DNA from: Spirogloea muscicola
Taxonomy: Eukaryota; Streptophyta; Zygnematophyceae; Spirogloeales; Spirogloeaceae
Reading direction: 5' to 3'
DNA: 64,000 nucleotides
Assembly (NCBI GenBank): GCA_009602725.1
Contig: WELB01000043.1
Span: 561,222 to 625,221, forward strand
Position numbers and translations under genes: made by a program. This document shows positions 29,171 through 40,540 of this stretch, piece after piece. The first letter of the stretch is position 1, and each line of letters opens with the position of its first letter. The notes beneath the pieces were generated by a model that ran no database searches, was not told the origin of the DNA, and saw nothing but the letters and a program-made list of their open reading frames with translations.

Positions 29171-29435
29171 GACTCAGCACAAAGCCAATCATCGCCCAGG
29201 ATAACCGGATCGAATACCGCAGCCAACTCGACTGCAGAACAAGACACCCGAGTCCTGTGATCTGAACGTGAAGTGGATTTGAGGAGATGCCCAATACAGA
29301 AGCCTGGTGGCGTATAGTACAAGAAGAGCTTTCTGGGCAATTACGTGTCTGGAGAGCCATCACCACCAGGAAACGCAAGGCGGTCGCCGGCTGTGTGGAC
29401 GCACAGCAGGAGGAGCCCTTGCAGAGGTGGATGGA
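29171..29435 (-). pseudogene. pol: Element C protease end, right of A2
   Basis: The minus strand reads FDPVILGDDWLCAES, matching A2 VAFDVILDDWLCATS, and is then interrupted by A2. The active-site DTGA part is not found in the expected upstream place, so an internal deletion is likely. The 5-bp GACTC is part of this gene. Confidence 0.7.
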
Positions 29436-30333
29436 TCACACCGCGCCTACGGGGCACAATAAAGAAGACGGGTTCTTCTGCCCGATGGCACTGAAGCCAG
29501 ACATATTTGCTGCAATTTGCAAATTTTGGGGGTCACCCAAAAACAGAGGAGGCTCACCAGCCTCAGAGCTTGCGAGAATGCATCTAAAGAGCGTACAACA
29601 GGCAATGATGTGGAGGACAGATTCTGCAAAATCAAATAGCTTACATACAAGGTGCCGTGGAAAAGTCAAGAGGGGAGCAAGAATCAAGGACTCACTTTTA
29701 CCGAAGCGTTCCTTGTCCTTGCCTTGATCCTTGCCCCACTTCGGGCGTACTGGTCCAGGCCTTGACAAAAATTGCTCTGGGACCTTGCAACCCCGGATAC
29801 GATGCCCGCTTGCACCACTGGGGTAGCAGGCACGATCCGCCTTTGCAATGCACTTGCTATTCTCCTTGAACTTCGGCTGTAGCCCGTTACAGTGCTTGAA
29901 TCTCTTGACAGCAGGAGGCCCAGCTGGGACAGCCGCCTCAATGGTCACACGCTTCCCCAATGGAGATGAACACAGAGTGAAGGCCCGCCAGGCTTGATCC
30001 ACTAACGTAGGTAGATCTACAATGGGGTGACAAGGTGATTGTGTGCACCCCCGCCAGAGCCACAATATGCTCAGGCAAGCCCGACTCAAATCGTGGACAT
30101 TGTTCAACGGGGCCCAAGAGGCATGCGGAGTTTGGAGATCAACAGGCGAGATGCCGTACATAGTACTCAAAGTCAAACCCCTGCAACATAGGGCGTCAAG
30201 CCAATTCCGGGCTGTCAACTCCAACTGAAGTTCACCATACATACTGGCCAAAGTGCGGGTGAAGGATTCCCTGGTATTGTACGTCTCAAGATTGGAACTT
30301 GCTTCAAACTTTCCCACTACTGGGCAGGATATC

Positions 30334-30525
30334 AAGGCGTGCAGACGCGTGCAGCGTGCAGCGTGCAGACGTGCAGCGTGCAGACGTGCAGACGTGCAGC
30401 GTGCAGACGCGTGCAGACGTGCAGCGTGCAGCGTGCAGACGCGTGCAGACGCGTGCAGACAGCGTGCAGACTGCAGCGCGTGCAGACGCGTGCAGACGCG
30501 TGCAGCGTGCAGACGTGCAGACGAC
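30334..30525. repeat. GTGCAGAC/GTGCAGC minisatellite in C gag
   Basis: Words of 7, 8 and 10 bp (GTGCAGC, GTGCAGAC, GTGCAGACGC) alternate for about 190 bp. All six frames stay largely open through it, so the Arg/Ala/Asp- or Cys-rich peptides here are not evidence of genes. Confidence 0.92.
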
Positions 30526-30699
30526 CACCAAACGATAGCCTGAGTACTTGGGTGGAGTAGACGGCTGGGGGCGCCCCAGTCGTGTGTCAAATGGACCAAG
30601 ATATTCCCTTGCCAAGGTCTTCTGAAGTCGACGCTCGCCCGTTCGGATCTGAACGAGCAGGGACTTGAGTTCCTCGTACAGCGGGGGAGAGAAGTGCGC

Positions 30700-30765
30700 G
30701 CCCATAGAGAAGAGGGGCTGGCAAAGCCAGCCCAAAAAAGAATGGACAATGTCCAAAGCCAAAGA
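30700..30765 (-). repeat. LINE-tail hairpin inside C gag
   Basis: The minus strand reads GTCCATTCTTTTTTGGGCTG and then GCTTTGCCAGCCCC. This is a 3' tail like that at 60620-60655. Confidence 0.75.
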
Positions 30766-31073
30766 GGAGCCGGAAAAAGGACTACACTACAAAACACTGC
30801 AGAACACAGAGACGATGCAGAGGGAAGCTCAGTACTCACGAGTGAGCATACAGCACCCCATGAGGGACGACACCGAAGGGCCACTACAGGGACCCCTGCC
30901 TCAAAGAGCTCCAGCAGGCGCACAACGCGCGGAGTCTCCTCATGAGATAAAGTCATCAGTGTACGATGGGGTCGGCAGGTCGGCTAGCGCCTCGGTCAGC
31001 TGCGCCACAACAGCAGGTTGTCCTGCCGGCCGAGGAGGACTCAGACGCGCACGTGATTGCGCGACTCCATGTC

Positions 31074-31606
31074 GTGCCTAAGGAACACTGATGGGCCAGA
31101 TGTACTAGACAGCATATCGCATATCTATACTGCCAAATATCGGCAGACTGGACTGGTGCACCAGACAAACACGGCAGCGAGCTGATTCTTACCCCCAAAC
31201 AGCAAAGCAGAGCAAGATAATACTGAAGGGCACAACAGGACAGGAATCAAACAGTTCCTGAATACCGGATCAGCCTTCACCGCCCAGCCACGACCACCAG
31301 CTTCACCGCCGTGCCATGCAGACAAGGATTCCACTGGTCGCAAGTGGTTACGCAGGTGAGTGGCTGACCTGACAGAAAGTACTGACGGCGTAAAGTGCCT
31401 CGTGGCAATAGATAACTCGAACGAATGGATGCCGCAGGCAAGAGTGGCACACAAGCCGTCCCGTCGCCGGCAGATCCACGAGTACTCTGGCTGATTCTGT
31501 TTCCAACATCAGAAAGGAAATATCAGGCCAGAATATCAGAGGAATCCTTGCATGACTGGCGCCGCACAAGAGACCGGCAAGATGCAAGATCACCTTGGAT
31601 ATGAGA
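31074..31606 (-). other. Leader of element C
   Basis: This is non-coding, with a degenerate ATATCAGAGGAATCCTTGCA near 31530. That resembles the post-primer leader word of other families. No clean primer site adjoins the LTR at 31607. Confidence 0.55.
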
Positions 31607-32335
31607 TGTAGCAATCGGTCCCTACAGGCAGGTTAGAGCCGAATGTGTCCTATTGGGATTTAGTGCTTGAGGATTTAGGGACAACCACCCGCCACGAGGA
31701 GGCACTCCGGCACAGCGGAAGACTTGCCTTGTGGCGCTGCCGCCAGGCAGTTGCTCCACCTCCTGGGCACGCGCTGCAGCCTTGCCCCTAGCGGCACGCT
31801 GCTAAGGTCTCCAAAGCAGAGCCGGCAACGAGCCGCGCGCGGCAGCGGTCTACAGCAGCAGGCAGTAGCAGGGCTGCCTCTATCAGACATTCACTGAGTC
31901 CCCGGCCTCCGGTCGGGGCTCTCTCTGCTCCCAACAATCCGTGCCACCCTCCCTCTCGGACGTATGGGGGTTCACCCCAAGGCTCGCCCGCGAGGAGCGT
32001 GCCTGACGAGGGAACCATAAGCTGTCTCCAGCAGGCGCCATGGCGCCGAAGATGGCCGTGGCAGAGCATGCCGCCAAGCATGGCCGAGGCCGGGCATGGC
32101 CGAGCACGGCCGAGGCCGGGCATGCCGCCGGGGGCGTCCGGGGCCACGCATGCCGCCGAGCATGTCTGCGACGAGCATGACGGGGATCATGCGAGGCCAC
32201 CCGGACGAGCCTGGACGTGATGACAACAGCACGAGTACCAGGGCGCTTCGTACCGTCCGGCACGGGGCTAACGGCCAAAAGACCTGTAAGCGTTTACAAC
32301 AGTGTTTGTCGCTCACAGATCAAGGGACGTTATAC
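31607..32335 (-). repeat. LTR of element C
   Basis: It begins (plus-strand view) TGTAGCAATCGGTCCC and is similar to 39632-40142 over CGGTCCCTA...CAGGCAGG, GATTTAGGGACAACCACCCG and the GTAAGCGTT block. The far edge near GGGACGTTATA is uncertain. The GC-rich CATGGCCGAGGCCGGG tandem at about 32070-32165 gives several spurious frames. Confidence 0.72.
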
Positions 32336-33098
32336 TATGCCTAATGAGCCTGTGTCCCTCATCGTGCCAGCACACCAGCGACATCCCGAGTGGAGCTCAA
32401 TGAATCACGCCGCGCCTGTGAGGCACAATGACTTTATTGTGCCTCACAAATTCTTCAGGCCGACAGCGCGCAGGCAAGCTCAGATACACGTCTGCAGCCA
32501 CCAGCCAGCAAGTCACTGCGGGGAAACCCACATACAAGTAAAGGTCCACCGGCCTCCATAGCTTGCAATAAGGCAGATATTGAGCGCACCGATACTTCGG
32601 ATGGCGGGCAAGCTTTGCCAGCAAGATCAAACAGCTTACATACGTCTGGCTGAGTGAGAGTGCTCTCAGAGGCTAGGGCAAGGTACTCTCCGCTATCCCC
32701 TGTCATTGCCCTTGTCCCGGCCCATGGGCCGCTGTGGACGAGGCCTGGAAGATGAAGGCCCTGCCGCCTGACAGTCCTTGATCAAAGGGCCCTTGTCGCC
32801 GCAGCGAGAGCATCCGCCATCTTTCAGGGTCGGCTTCGTGAAGCCGCCTTTGGAATGAGCGCTCGGCCATCCTTGGGGTGGAACCTCTTCTTGCCCCGAT
32901 CTGCCTCTGTAAATTCGCCTGCCTCCAGCTGCGAACGCTTGCCCGGCCCAGTGACCGAGTGCTAAGCACCTTTCTGGCGTGCTCCACCGTTTTGGACAAG
33001 ACCTCAAAGGAGGTAGCGGGACCTACCGTGATCAATGTCCTCATGAGCTCGGGCAGCCCAGCCTTAAGCGCTGGCACTGTGTACCGATCCCGCCAATA
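32336..33098 (-). pseudogene. gag: Gag C-terminus fragment
   Basis: The minus frame 33007-32693 has GGFTKPTLKDGG and a knuckle CSRCGDKGPLIKDC (His changed to Pro), then PSSSRPRPQRPMGRDKGND. The 32706-32455 frame has LFDLAGKACPPSEV and AMEAGGPLLV, as in A1/A2. The end is near GMSLLCSHEA-like sequence at about 32380. There is no protease core. Confidence 0.75.
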
Positions 33099-33590
33099 AA
33101 ATATGCCACACGGTGCTGTTAGCGAAACATGGCCGCTAGCCGTTTGACGGACAGGTGCCCCGTCCAGGTGGCGAACTGGCTTGCCGGGCAAGTGGTCCGC
33201 CCAGGTGCGGGCCCCGCCCGTCCTAAACAATCCTCGCTAAGATCCACCCTGCCAAAGGGGGATCTTTGGACCGCCCAAGGGCAGGCATGGGCCCGCGACC
33301 CGCTCACACACCAATAGGTGGGGTGGCACGAGGAAGGCACTACGAGCCTTGGGCCGAGACCCTACAGAAAACGGGACCTGTGAGGCTGGAGAGCCCCATT
33401 GCTGCTGCCTGCCGCTGCAGCCGCCTCCGCAGCCTGTTGCGGAGCATTATCAAGCAACGATCCCCGTTGTTTGGTGATGCCACACGGCTGTTAGCGCTAC
33501 ATGGCCGCTAGCTGCTTGATGAACAAGTGGCCCGTCCAGGTGGCGGGCGGGCGGCTTGCCAGGCAAGTGGGCCAGCCCGCCACAAGTCTG
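33099..33590 (+). repeat. Two H-type LTR fragments in tandem
   Basis: ATGCCACACGGTGCTGTTAG at 33103 and ATGCCACACGGCTGTTAGCG at 33477 both match the start of the LTR at 57240. GCCAGGTGGCGG-type hairpins follow each. Neither is complete and no internal region lies between them. Confidence 0.65.
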
Positions 33591-34060
33591 AGCATCATCA
33601 ATGCTATGCCCAAGGAGCCTGTGTGCCGCCTCATGCGAGCACAGAAGCGACATCCCCAGCGGAGCTTGATCAATCACGCCGCGCTTCTATGGCACAATGA
33701 AGAATACAATCTCTTTAGGACGACGGCGCTCAGGCCAGCAGATAGACGTCTGCACTTGTAACCATTGTGGGCAACTCACACAAAGAGAGGCCCTCCGGCC
33801 TCCAGACCTTGCAACAAAGCAGACATGGAGCGCACAACTAGTACTTTGGATGGCGGGCAAGCAATGCCAGCAAGAACAAACAGCGCAAGTGCATCTGGCT
33901 GATTGAGATTGCTCTTATAGGCAAGGGTCAGGCACTAACGCTTGCCCTTGGAGTTGCTTTTGTCCCGTCCCAATCGGGCGCTGTGGATGTGGCCTCGGGG
34001 AGGATGGACCTGCCTTAGGGCAGTCCCTGATCTGGTGGCTCTGTCGCCGCAGCGAAAGTA
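33591..34060 (-). pseudogene. gag: Second gag-protease junction fragment
   Basis: The segment parallels 32340-32720 and 26890-27250 (minus GMSLLCSHEA, then EAGGPLFVW-like, then PRPQRPMGRDK). It is another copy of the same gag end, heavily mutated. Confidence 0.65.
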
Positions 34061-34534
34061 GTCAGCACCTTCCCTGCCGCGTGCGGAGGAAGCAGCGCAT
34101 GGCGGCTGGATGAGAGTTCAGGGAACACGACGGATCTGCCGGACGCTGCCGCGCGCGAGCGAAGCGAAGCCTGGCGGCTGGAGGGAAACGCCAGGGAACA
34201 CGACGGATCCGCCAGACGCTCCCGCGCGCGAATAAAGCCTGGCGGATGGAAATGAAGTCCCGGACGATGCCGCGCGCGAGCGAAGCAGCGTCCGCCGGAA
34301 TTAGTACGACAACTCCCGGACGATGCTGCGAGGCGAGCGAAGCAGCGCCTCTCGGACAACCTGGCGGGCGAGACCGCCTGCACGTGCGGTACGAAACTGG
34401 GGGGCCTCGGACCGTACTTAGCTACACGGAGTGCAGCAAAATCACCGCACGGTTTGGGCCTCCAATGGGTAGATAAAATACGTCATGTAAGATTACCGGT
34501 ACCGTTGGCACGCACAAACGGGGGGAACGTTCCA
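34061..34534 (-). repeat. 3' LTR of element D, G-type
   Basis: On the minus strand it starts TGGAACGTTCCCCCCG at 34534, directly after the purine tract of D. It matches 45430-45919 (GGAACACGACGGATC, GCGCGCGAGCGAAGC). A roughly 70-bp unit is repeated three to four times at 34090-34380. The inner end near 34061 is truncated. Confidence 0.78.
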
Positions 34535-34553
34535 TACCTCTCCACTTAGGTGT
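34535..34553 (-). other. Polypurine tract of element D
   Basis: On the minus strand AACACCTAAGTGGAGAGGTA precedes the LTR. Confidence 0.7.
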
Positions 34554-34614
34554 TTAAAGTTGACTCGTTCCTCGAGAACAAGAAGGAAGCAATACAGGGG
34601 TCCATCCGGGGGGG

Positions 34615-34932
34615 TTAAGCCCGGTGGGAAGAGACTGGACGACGGTGAAAGGAGACCGTGCCTCCTGTCAGATACGTCTTGACGCGGGAAGGATAATGGG
34701 TAAGATGGTCCGCAGCTTCCCATGTGTTGTGCTCCGGCCCATAGCCGAGCCACTTGATAAGGTACTTACGGGCCTTACGACGCCCACGGAGCTTGTCCCG
34801 TTGCAACAAAATCTCCTCCACTTGAAACTCCTCGCTCGCCATCAGTAACGAGGGGAGGTGGGGACGGTAGGACACGGCATCGTCTGGAATGGCTCGAGCT
34901 GAGACACATGGAAGACTTTGTGGATTTTCCAT
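34615..34932 (-). pseudogene. pol: Element D chromodomain
   Basis: The minus frame reads EEFQVEEILLQRDKLRGRRK, then ARKYLIKWLGYGPEHNTWEA. The fold signature and cage aromatics are kept. It is separated from the integrase C-terminus by a frameshift at about 34930. Confidence 0.82.
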
Positions 34933-34969
34933 TGTACCGGCGTATTAAGCTCATATGTGACTTTGCCGA

Positions 34970-35800
34970 TCAGCGCACGACACAAAAGGGTCCAACCCCC
35001 TTTGGCAGCAACTTGTGCGTACCTACAGCCCGCAAGGTTAAGTGCTTAGTGTTCAACAGCACTTGGGCACCAACGTCGAAGGACACGTTCCTGCACCGTA
35101 GATCAGTGTACTGTTTTTGCCGGTCCTGAGCAATTGTCAAGATTTGCTTAGCCCTCTGCTGAGCCTCCAAGAGGGTACCGGTGAAGCTTACAGCGGCCGG
35201 AACGTGCCCCGGCCTCCCCAACTGCAGAGGTGATAGGGGATGCTGACCGAAATTCAGGAAGAAGGGTGTCTTTGATAGAGTCCTGAAAGGCGTTGTTCAC
35301 AGCGTAGTCCGCTGGAGCAAGATACTCGTGACAATCAGTCTGACTGGGGTTCACGTAATGCCTTAAAATTCTTCCAAAACCCGATTCATTCTCTCGGTCT
35401 GACCATCGGTTTGCGGGAGCAACCTGGCAGGCTTGTGAGAGCGTGTCTTACTACGCTGGCAGGTGGCACACGTCTTGGAAAAAGCCCGTACGTGGACTGC
35501 AAGCGCGGCCACCAAAAGAGAAGCTGTATAGCTTCCTTTGTCGTTCCCATACCCAAATCAACACTTCACGGGGGCTCATGCATCTCTTGCATGATACTAG
35601 TGGACAAGGCATTGCAGTTGGGCACCACAATGGCGTCACCTCGCCACCAGAAGCCTTGGTCACATACTACTGTGCGTGTATTGGTCGCAAGTGCAAACCA
35701 AGGGTCTGTGCCATATTCATCACGAATACGCCCATACAGGTCAGTGAGGTTGGTGGTGCTATGCCCTGCGGTCCCACGGGTAGGCCGCACGTCTGCAGTC
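34970..35800 (-). pseudogene. pol: Element D integrase with core deletion
   Basis: The 35221-34970 frame holds FTGTLLEAQQRAKQIL and SFDVGAQVLLNTKHLTLRAV. The 35354-35148 frame holds MNPSQTDCHEYLAPADYAVN. Near 35416 the sequence jumps from the QTERMNRVLEE region directly to the segment upstream of the core (KPARLLP), so both catalytic aspartates are gone. The zinc region and tether follow at 35450-35790. Confidence 0.8.
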
Positions 35801-36460
35801 TAAACCCTTGTGGCACACAGGACAGGCGCCACAGCAGCCCTTAATGTTGCGGCTCACCGGATCCGCCACATTGAACTTTCCAGGGCCGTACAACCACTAG
35901 AATCGGAATTGTGCCATACACTCAGCCCCACCTAGCTTGCCGCCTGCTCAATTGCTGCTGTGTGTGAAAGTAGCTCAAACGGGCAATGATCCGTTACGAC
36001 CCTAAATTCAACACCCTAAAGATAGCATCGCCACACACGGAGGGCGTGCACAGCAAGGCTCTCCTGCTCCCTAGTATAGTTTCGCTCTGCAGGACTGAGC
36101 AGGCGAGTCTCAAATGCGACGGGATGACCCTCCTGCAGGAGAAGTGCACCAATGCCGATTAAAGAGGCTTCACAGACTACTTGCACGCCGTCTCGAGGCA
36201 AAGCCAAAACGGGGGAGGACACCATACCCGTTCTTTATCCTCGAACGCTTTCTGGCAATCGCACGTCCACCCCCAGGATACGTCCTTACGAGTGAGCTTC
36301 GTAAGAGGAGATGCCGTGCTTCCGTATCCTTAGAAGGACTTACGGAAATAGTCTGCGAACTCTAGAAAGGATCGCAAATGCGGCACATTCCGCGGCACTG
36401 TCCAGTCCTTTACTCTACTGACTTTTTGGGTACGACGCGCACCTCGTCTTTGCCCACAAC
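35801..36460 (-). pseudogene. pol: Element D RNase H and RT thumb
   Basis: RNase H is readable as CEASLIGIGALLLQEGHPVA (first Asp changed to Glu), NYTREQESLAVHALRVWRCY and, in other frames, DHCPFELLSH-like and NVADPVSRNI. The thumb (LTRKDVSWGW) is broken by stops. Confidence 0.75.
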
Positions 36461-37170
36461 GTGCCCTAAGTACGTCAATTTGGGCTAAAGAACACACACT
36501 TAAGAAATTCTGGCATACAAATGATATTCATGTAGCAGCTGCAGGACTTTCCGCAGGTGCCATACGTGATTCTCAGGCGTTTTACTAAACACCAGGATGT
36601 CATCCAGTAAACCAGCACGAAGATGTACAGTAGGGGGCCAAAGACCTTCGTCATCACAGCCTGAAACGTTGCAGGTGCGTTGGCACCTTGCACTGGAAGT
36701 GTCCGATCGGCGTACGAAACGCTGACTTCGGGACATCCTCAGGAGTGATACGAATTCGGTAATACCCACTTTGCCAGCCGAGGGAGCTTAACAATGTAGC
36801 TTCCGCGAGACGATCGAATAGATCATCAGTACGAGGCAAGGGGTAACAATTCTTGACAGTGAGCTTATTCAGGCCTCGGTTATCGATGCACATACGGACA
36901 CTACCATCTTTCTGCTCGACGAAGAGGACAAGTGCACCATAAGGGGACTGAGAAGGCTTAATCTGCCCTTGACGGAGCAATTACGTCACTTGAGATTGCA
37001 TTTCTTAGTCGATACATAGGACGGTACGGCGGTACAGCGCCGGGCTCCAATATAATTGTATGAGCCACGCATCGATCCGGAGGCAAGCCGTCTGGAAGTG
37101 AATCCGGGAACACATCTGGATACTCTGTCAACAACTTGTCAAGGGCCGTTCTACGTGAGGCCAACGACAC
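36461..37170 (-). pseudogene. pol: Element D reverse transcriptase
   Basis: The fingers read [59 protein letters not shown]. The palm has ANAPATFQAVMTKVFGPLLY, and LLDDILVFSKTPENHVWHL in a shifted frame (YLDD is now LLDD or lost). The pre-RT motif LPDGLPPDRCVAHTI stands at 37080-37110. Several frameshifts make it inactive. Confidence 0.8.
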
Positions 37171-37760
37171 TCACATCAGAGTCAGGGGGAGACTCAGCAC
37201 TCATCACAACACCCAGATACGCAGCCGAAGCTGGTTCCTTGCGAAGGAGCTTCTTCATCCGCACAACTTGAATCCGCAAAGAAGAGTCTTGCATGGGTGG
37301 TGGTGCACAGGAAATGTCGACGCTGTGCAATTTTAAACGACGAGTACCGCGTCGGCCGACACATGTTTGCTGTTGAAAATCAAGCACGGACGCAGTGGCA
37401 CAGAGCCAATCACCGCCTAAGATTACATCAAGGCAGTAGCCAATTCAATGACATGGCAAGACATAGTCTTGTAGCTTTGGATACGAAGGGGCACTTTGCA
37501 AAGGCACAAGATGTTTATATATGATGACCTTTGGCCAATGTAGCTTGCAATATATAAATGGGTTGCACAGGCAAGCCATTCTTACACACAAAAGTCTTAC
37601 TAACACAGGGTACCGAGGCACCCGTGTTTACAAGGATTTGTGCTGGCTGAACAGCCGCTATGCCGGTAAAAAACATACTAGGCGTTGAAGCACAGAGTGC
37701 TAAGTGCCAGCTGAAGCAAGACCAAACCGGTTGTTATATCAGCAGTTTCCTAGGTGATCC
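37171..37760 (-). pseudogene. pol: Element D linker and retropepsin with NTGA
   Basis: The linker reads LDFQQQTCVGRRGTRRLKL. The protease reads PAQILVNTGASVPCVSKTF with its catalytic Asp codon changed to AAC (37617-37628 spans NTGA). Downstream LAKGHH-like and a VAIALTVAYDVI-like stretch are recognisable. A single G-to-A change explains the loss. Confidence 0.75.
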
Positions 37761-38045
37761 AGCAGCACCAGGTACGACGTAGGAATAGCCTGCTGTGTAT
37801 CGACAGTGCAGGGACAGTCCCGGTGGTGGTGGAGGAGTCAGTCCTCGCCTGCATCGCACGATGGAAAACACAGGGTCGTCAGCCTCATGATATTCACCCC
37901 TTCCGATACATCTGAGCAGCTGATTGCACTTGGTTGCGGGGGACCCAGACAACAAGGGAACGACCATTTACCAAAGCTTGCATTAGCATATGCAGGGACC
38001 ATACTACCGGAATAGGAGACCGCGGACAAGCATTTCCTACAGGTT

Positions 38046-39227
38046 CTAACACCATTTGCACATAATGCAGTTGAGGAGTCCACCTAGGAGTGAAGGAAGG
38101 GCACTTACGTTTGCCTTTGCCCTTGTACTGCCCCTCGGGGCCGGGTGGAGCGGACTTGCTTGATGAGGGGTGCTTGGGGAGCCTGGGTGCAATCCCGGGT
38201 ACGGTGGCCCTTCTGGCCACACCGGTAGCAAGCTTGGTCTTCCTTGGGGACGAAGGCCACTGGCTTCAGTGGGCGCCGTTGCCCCACGTAGGGCCTGGCA
38301 CTTGTACTTGGCATACTGCTCGGCCGACGCTTCGAAGATGAAGGGGCAGCCGGGTTGATGACGGCTTCTGCCAGGGGACGCTTTTGCGGGTACATCGCAA
38401 ACGTAAGGCGCGCCCGCTCGATCAGGCGATCCAAAGTGTCCACCGGCTGGAAGGTGACTGCATCTAATTGGGCGAGGAGAGCGACGTGCTCCAGTTGCCC
38501 AGCCTTGAACCGTTGGCATTGATCGGCGTTGTCCATAGGCTTGGTGTGGAGCTTGCTGAGCAGCAAGTGAAAATCCCAGACGTAAATTTTCAAGTTGTTA
38601 TTCCGCATACGGAAGACGTCTATTTCAATCCGCGCGTTGAGCTCGGCGTGCACCACGCCGTACATACTCGTCAACGATCTTTCGAAGAACTTCCAATGAG
38701 TGTAGACTGCGGGGGTGGATGACTTCTTTAAGCTTTCCCACAATTGGGCGAGATCGCCAAAGAGGTAGGTAGTGGCAAGCCCCGACACGCCGGCGTTGTA
38801 CGCCGGTGCCGCATTGCACGAACCACGCAAGTATATCTGCTAGCCAGGCGTTGAGGCCGCCTGGGAAGGATGGTCCACAAGACTTGGCCGGCAAGGCGGG
38901 CTTAGCACGCCCAAGCTGCGACTCACGTAGTTTGGCCTTGAGCTTGCGAACACGCTTCTCGCCCTTACACATACGGGCGGTGAGCGCTTGTACCTTATCG
39001 AGCAGCGTTCCCGTAAAGGCAGCCACTGCAGGGTCCCCACACACAGGTATTGCGGCCGCCTCGTGGAGCTCCAGAAGGTGCGCATCGCGCCGCTCGTCGT
39101 CGGAGGTCAAGTCATCCGCACTCGGCGCCTGGAGCTCCGCCAGATCGTCGACGAGCTCCTCGACCTCAAGAGTGGGCATTGCCGGTGGAGGAGGGCGAGG
39201 GCAAGCGCTGGAATCTGGCGACTCCAT
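38046..39227 (-). pseudogene. gag: Element D gag, two overlapping frames
   Basis: The start MESPDSSACPRPPPP at 39227 leads a 200-residue frame: LEVEELVDDLAELQAPSADD, a helical MCKGEKRVRKLKAKLRES, and GGLNAWLADILAWFVQCGTG. The 241-residue frame 38830-38105 continues with capsid-like WESLKKSSTPAVYTHW, MYGVVHAELNARIEIDVFRM, LLLSKLHTKPMDNADQCQRF and a complete knuckle CYRCGQKGHRTRDC (about 38190-38235). The frame change lies at about 38780. It is the best-preserved non-A gag here. Confidence 0.85.
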
Positions 39228-39631
39228 GCCTTATGCACCACACACTGACGGATCAAGTCAGAGGCGGCAGACATATCGAAGACCCATACTGTCAAAAATA
39301 TTCAGAAGGACCGGTGTCCCAGACCAACAAGCAAATATGACAATGCGTGCATCATACCTCCAACCACAAAGCTCTACGAGCAGCAAGAGGGAGGGACCAG
39401 GAGTGGAAATTGACCAGCCCCTGGCATACGGCCAGACTTTGCCGGCCACCAGCGACCAGGTTCACCTCCGTGCCATACCGGGCTGGCAATCTGCCGGACA
39501 CAGGTGGTTTGCGCAGGCAAGTACTGACCTGGCAACAGGCATAGCCGCTGGGACAGAAAGCCGCTTGGCCCCGCACGTGGATGCCGAAGGCGAGAGGTCG
39601 GCACACTTGCCGCGTCGCCGATGACAGCTCC
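39228..39631 (-). other. Leader of element D
   Basis: This is non-coding sequence between gag and the LTR. The site next to the LTR (minus GGAGCTGTCATCGG) does not match the TGGTATCAGAGG primer-site type, so the primer site is lost or different. Confidence 0.6.
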
Positions 39632-40142
39632 TGTACCATTCGGTCCCTAACAGGCAGGCTAGAGCCGAATGCGTCCTTGTTGTGATTGAGTGCTTGGGGA
39701 TTTAGGGACAACCACCCGCCACGAGGAAGCACTCTGGCACAGCGGAAGACTTGCCCTGTGGTGCTGCCGCTAAAAGCAGCTCCACCCTTGGGCACCCGCT
39801 GCAGACTTACCTCTTGCGGACTTACCTCTTGCGCACGCCGCCAAGGTCTCCACAGCAGAGCCGGCAACGAGCCGCGCGCAGCAGCAGTCTGCAGCAGCAG
39901 GCAGCCACTGCGCTGCGCCTCTCACAGCTTTACTGGGTCGGGGGCGTCCGGGCGCACGCATGCCGCCGAGCATGTCTGGGCCGAGCATGACGGGAGCATG
40001 CGAGGCCACGCGGACGAGCCTGGACGGAACGACAACGGCACGAGTGCCAGGGCGGTAAGTACCGTCCGGCAGGAACGGCTAAAAGAACACCATGTAAGCG
40101 TTACCAACACTGTTTGGCGCTTGCAAGCCTGGGAACGTTTCA
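39632..40142 (-). repeat. LTR shared by elements D and E
   Basis: It is the 5' LTR of D on its left and the 3' LTR of E on its right, because a purine tract (40143-40162) and E chromodomain adjoin it. It starts TGTACCATTCGGTCCC and ends GGGAACGTTTCA in plus-strand view. GATTTAGGGACAACC at about 39698 is the telomere-like word seen in other LTRs. Confidence 0.78.
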
Positions 40143-40162
40143 TTCTTCACCACCTAGGTGTT
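40143..40162 (-). other. Polypurine tract of element E
   Basis: On the minus strand CACCTAGGTGGTGAAGAA precedes the shared LTR. The purine run is weaker than in A or B. Confidence 0.6.
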
Positions 40163-40262
40163 CACGTCCTCGGGGATAAAGCAACATAAATTGGTGCAAC
40201 AGGAACCAAGCTAAATGGGAATAGACCCCTTAGCGAGGGAGGCATCAAGAGCGGACGGGCAA

Positions 40263-40540
40263 CTAGTAAGGCCGCAGGCTTCCACGTATTGTGCTAAGGT
40301 CCATAGCCGAGCCACCCAACGAGATACTCACGGGACTTACGCTCACGGCATCTGTCCCGGTATGACAAGATGTCCTCCACCTCATACTCCAACTGATCCT
40401 CAACCAAGAGGGGAGTTGGGGCGGTTGGACACGGCCATCCGAAGACAAGGGCCGAAGCTGGGACACGGGGAAGACTGGATGAGTCTGCCACTGTACCGGT
40501 GTACCCAGCTGATATGCTACCTTACCAACAAGGCGCAACG
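40263..40540 (-). pseudogene. pol: Element E chromodomain and integrase C-terminus
   Basis: It reads VRLVGKVAYQLGTPVQWQ, then in another frame EDQLEYEVEDILSYRDRCRE, RKSREYLVGWLGYGP. K-to-G in the usual VKWLGY and the frameshift at about 40450 are its defects. Confidence 0.8.

Larger units (their letters stand above)
29436..31073 (-). pseudogene. gag: Element C gag with minisatellite and LINE-tail insert
   Basis: A start codon at about 31073 gives MESRNHV, comparable to MESPDSS of D gag. Within the 506-residue frame, YEELKSLLVQIRTGERRLQK and PPKYSGY are gag-like. ARLDILPSSG resumes after a Cys/His/Ala-rich run from a minisatellite (30334-30525). MYGELQLELTARNWLDALCC matches the D capsid end. 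The knuckle is CYPSGASGHRIRGC, in which the second Cys is Ser. The segment FLGWLCQPLF near 30720 comes from a LINE tail, not from gag. The frame is long only because insertions kept it open. Confidence 0.7.

Noticed and set aside
30253-30560. Plus-strand Arg/Ala/Asp/Cys-rich repeat proteins
   Set aside because: They are translations of the minisatellite, with no start context or conserved partner.
38806-39624. 272-residue plus-strand frame
   Set aside because: It is antisense to D gag and runs on into the leader. The gag reading has a knuckle and relatives.
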